A DNA stretch of 64,000 nt, taken from NCBI RefSeq assembly GCF_047971885.1, contig NZ_JBKEAE010000063.1, positions 1 through 64,000 of the forward strand. Reading direction: 5' to 3'. Every line of letters begins with the position of its first letter. Within the stretch, counting starts at the first letter, position 1. The position numbers were made by a program, and so were the translations under genes. Source of the stretch: Tropicimonas sp047971885. Its GTDB lineage: Bacteria; Pseudomonadota; Alphaproteobacteria; Rhodobacterales; Rhodobacteraceae. Under the pieces are notes generated by a model. It searched no databases, was not told the origin of the DNA, and saw nothing but the letters and a program-made list of their open reading frames with translations. This document shows positions 62,704-64,000 of the stretch, piece after piece.

Positions 62704-62718
62704 CTGATAGCTATACAG
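62704..62718. promoter_or_regulatory. Possible lux-box-like dyad upstream of the peptide ABC operon
   Basis: CTGATAGCTATACAG contains the perfect palindrome ATAGCTAT (62707-62714) with imperfect CTG/CAG flanks, just after TATAAAA (62696-62702, a possible -10). It lies in the 321 bp gene-free gap (62553-62873) between luxR and the transporter, where nothing else was recognised. Target of the LuxR solo by position only. Confidence 0.35.
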
Positions 62719-62873
62719 GACGATATTCGCGCCGATAGGGTCTGGTGATGTATGCCGGCCGGCTCCGTGGCTGGATTTGGTGTGGTGCCACGATCGTTAC
62801 AGACCGGCAGAAAATGCATGCAATTGATCCGGGTGCCTGAATCCCGGGCAGCAGGGAGATGGGCTGAACGCCG

Positions 62874-63812
62874 ATGCATCGCTATCGATTCGTCCTTTAC
62901 CGTCCGCTGCAACTTGTTCCGGTTCTTTTCGGCATTTCGGTCATCACATTCGTGCTGGTGCGCCTGATACCGGGCGATCCGGCGCGCATTCTGCTTGGTG
63001 CGCGGGCCACGCCCTCGGCCATTGCCAATATCCGCGCCCAGTACGGTCTGGATGAGCCGCTGTGGGTGCAGTATTTCTATTTCATCAGGAACCTCTTCGA
63101 AGGGGAGATGGGCCGCTCGACGCTCTACAAGATCGACGTGTTGCGCCTGATCGCCACGCGGATCGAACCCACGCTGGCGCTGGTCGTGACGGGTGTGCTG
63201 CTGGCGCTTGCGATCTCGGTTCCGTTCGCGGCGATTTCCGCCCGGCGTCAGGGCAGCCTTGCCGATCACGCCATACGCGCCATCTCGACCGCAGGGATCG
63301 GGTTTCCCTCCTTCTGGCTGGGCGCGATGCTGATCATGCTGTTCTCGGTCAGGCTGGGCTGGCTGCCGGTTTCCGGCTATGGCCAGACGCCGGGCGAAAA
63401 GCTGACCCATCTGATCCTGCCGGGGCTGACCATTGCATTGTCGCTGTCAGCGATCCTGACCCGATCGCTGCGGGCAGGCATGATCCAGGGTCTGCAATCG
63501 GATGTGGCGACGGCCGCACGCGCCAGGGGGATGAGCGAGAATGTCGTTTTCTGGCGGCATGTCGTACCCAATGCGATGGTACCGACCGTCAATCTGCTGG
63601 CGGTGAACATTGGCTGGCTCATCGGCGGTACCGTGGTCGTGGAAAGCGTTTTCGCGGTGACGGGACTGGGCCAGCTCATGGTGCGCGGCATCTTCACTCG
63701 CGATTACATGGTCGTGCAGGGCGTGGCGCTGACTTTCGCTGTCGCCACCGTGCTGATCAATTTCCTCGCCGACATCATCACCGTTTCGCTGGATCCGAGG
63801 ATCGAGTTGTGA
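62874..63812 (+). CDS. Peptide-type ABC transporter permease (DppB family)
   Basis: 312 residues, six membrane segments; R-L-I-P-G-D-P-A-R-I-L-L-G, Q-Y-G-L-D-E-P-L and A-R-A-R-G-M-S-E-N (EAA loop) are DppB features. First visible gene of a peptide-type importer divergent from the LuxR solo; a binding protein and ATPases are expected beyond the right edge. In the PipR group a peptide-type transporter takes up the signal compound, so it may do so here. Confidence 0.92.
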   Translation: MHRYRFVLYRPLQLVPVLFGISVITFVLVRLIPGDPARILLGARATPSAIANIRAQYGLDEPLWVQYFYFIRNLFEGEMGRSTLYKIDVLRLIATRIEPTLALVVTGVLLALAISVPFAAISARRQGSLADHAIRAISTAGIGFPSFWLGAMLIMLFSVRLGWLPVSGYGQTPGEKLTHLILPGLTIALSLSAILTRSLRAGMIQGLQSDVATAARARGMSENVVFWRHVVPNAMVPTVNLLAVNIGWLIGGTVVVESVFAVTGLGQLMVRGIFTRDYMVVQGVALTFAVATVLINFLADIITVSLDPRIEL

Positions 63813-64000
63813 GCGCGGGCGCGCGCCGCGTCCCGGTCCTGCGCTGGAGCGGCCGGTTCGGCCGCCGCAGGATGCTGGGCATCGGGCTGGCGATCCTCGT
63901 CTCCTTCGTTCTCGTCGCCATGCTGGCGCCGCTGATAGCGCCCTTCGATCCGCTGCGGCACAACCCCGACATGCGGCTGATGCCTCCGTCGCTGGCGCAT
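63809..64000 (+). CDS. Peptide-type ABC transporter permease (DppC family), 3' truncated
   Basis: The GTG at 63809 overlaps the DppB stop (GTGA). The 64 visible residues hold an arginine-rich N terminus, one membrane helix (M-L-G-I-G-L-A-I-L-V-S-F-V-L) and the A-P-F-D-P-L-R-H-N-P periplasmic start typical of DppC. The gene runs off the window. Confidence 0.88.
   Translation, partial: MSAGARRVPVLRWSGRFGRRRMLGIGLAILVSFVLVAMLAPLIAPFDPLRHNPDMRLMPPSLAH

Noticed and set aside
1..64000. tRNA or rRNA genes
   Set aside because: No cloverleaf with a T-loop GTTCRAATC-type sequence or rRNA-like stretch was noticed by eye; a covariance-model scan would be needed to exclude one.

Overview
This 64 kb window is GC-rich, densely coded and almost free of strand-specific gaps. 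Gene content (Ugp, TAXI and DctPQM TRAP systems, a branched-chain keto acid dehydrogenase, BKACE enzymes and a Rep_3 initiator paired with a large ParA and ParB) points to an alphaproteobacterium of the Rhodobacteraceae (Roseobacter/Paracoccus type). The rep-parA-parB locus with iterons at 32-37 kb says the window is from an extrachromosomal replicon (large plasmid or chromid), not the main chromosome. Family names come from recognising motifs in the translated sequence; no database search was run.

Layout, left half: a CUT1 sugar ABC operon cut by the left edge (1-3529, +); a TAXI-type TRAP set, SBP-DUF1850-fused permease (3526-7210, -); a TetR regulator with an unidentified membrane protein (-), divergent from an RND efflux pair (7386-13992); an orphan contractile tail sheath gene followed by what looks like a decayed tail-tube gene (14554-17169); ugpBAEC (17322-21434, +); a ribose-type CUT2 ABC operon (21615-25186, +); a DctPQM TRAP operon (25391-28137, +); and a bkd E1a-E1b-E2 operon (-) divergent from an Lrp-type regulator (28152-32209).

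Centre: the replication and maintenance block. It has a Rep_3 initiator (-), about 560 bp of iterons, palindromes and AT-rich DNA, then parA-parB (+), a tyrosine recombinase (-) with a 9-bp inverted repeat just upstream of it, and an IS5-type transposase remnant. The octamer GGGCAGGG is crowded into this block and changes strand between 34.9 and 36.6 kb.

Right half: a carnitine catabolism cluster (38417-47684) made of a GlxA/CdhR-type regulator, BKACE, a fused carnitine dehydrogenase-thioesterase, a peptide-type ABC transporter with a fused ATPase, and an esterase. Next comes an amide block (47876-54788): an OmpR-type regulator, a receiver-kinase hybrid, and a fusion of an NCS1 nucleobase-type permease to a cysteine-rich knuckle and a histidine kinase. 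These lie divergent from fmdA (with an in-frame TGA), an AmiS/UreI channel and an FmdB zinc ribbon. Then a RuBisCO-like protein + VOC + TRAP operon under a LacI-type regulator (54942-60756). Last is a LuxR solo with the M57/W61 signature of plant-responsive LuxR proteins, beside a proline-iminopeptidase-like hydrolase and a peptide ABC transporter that runs off the right edge (60782-64000).

The replicon reads as a catabolic and uptake toolbox: at least nine transport systems, most next to a dedicated regulator and degradative enzymes for small organic nitrogen and acid compounds. The most unusual elements are the NCS1-permease/kinase amide system, the TGA-containing formamidase, the RuBisCO-like operon and the LuxR solo-hydrolase-transporter group.
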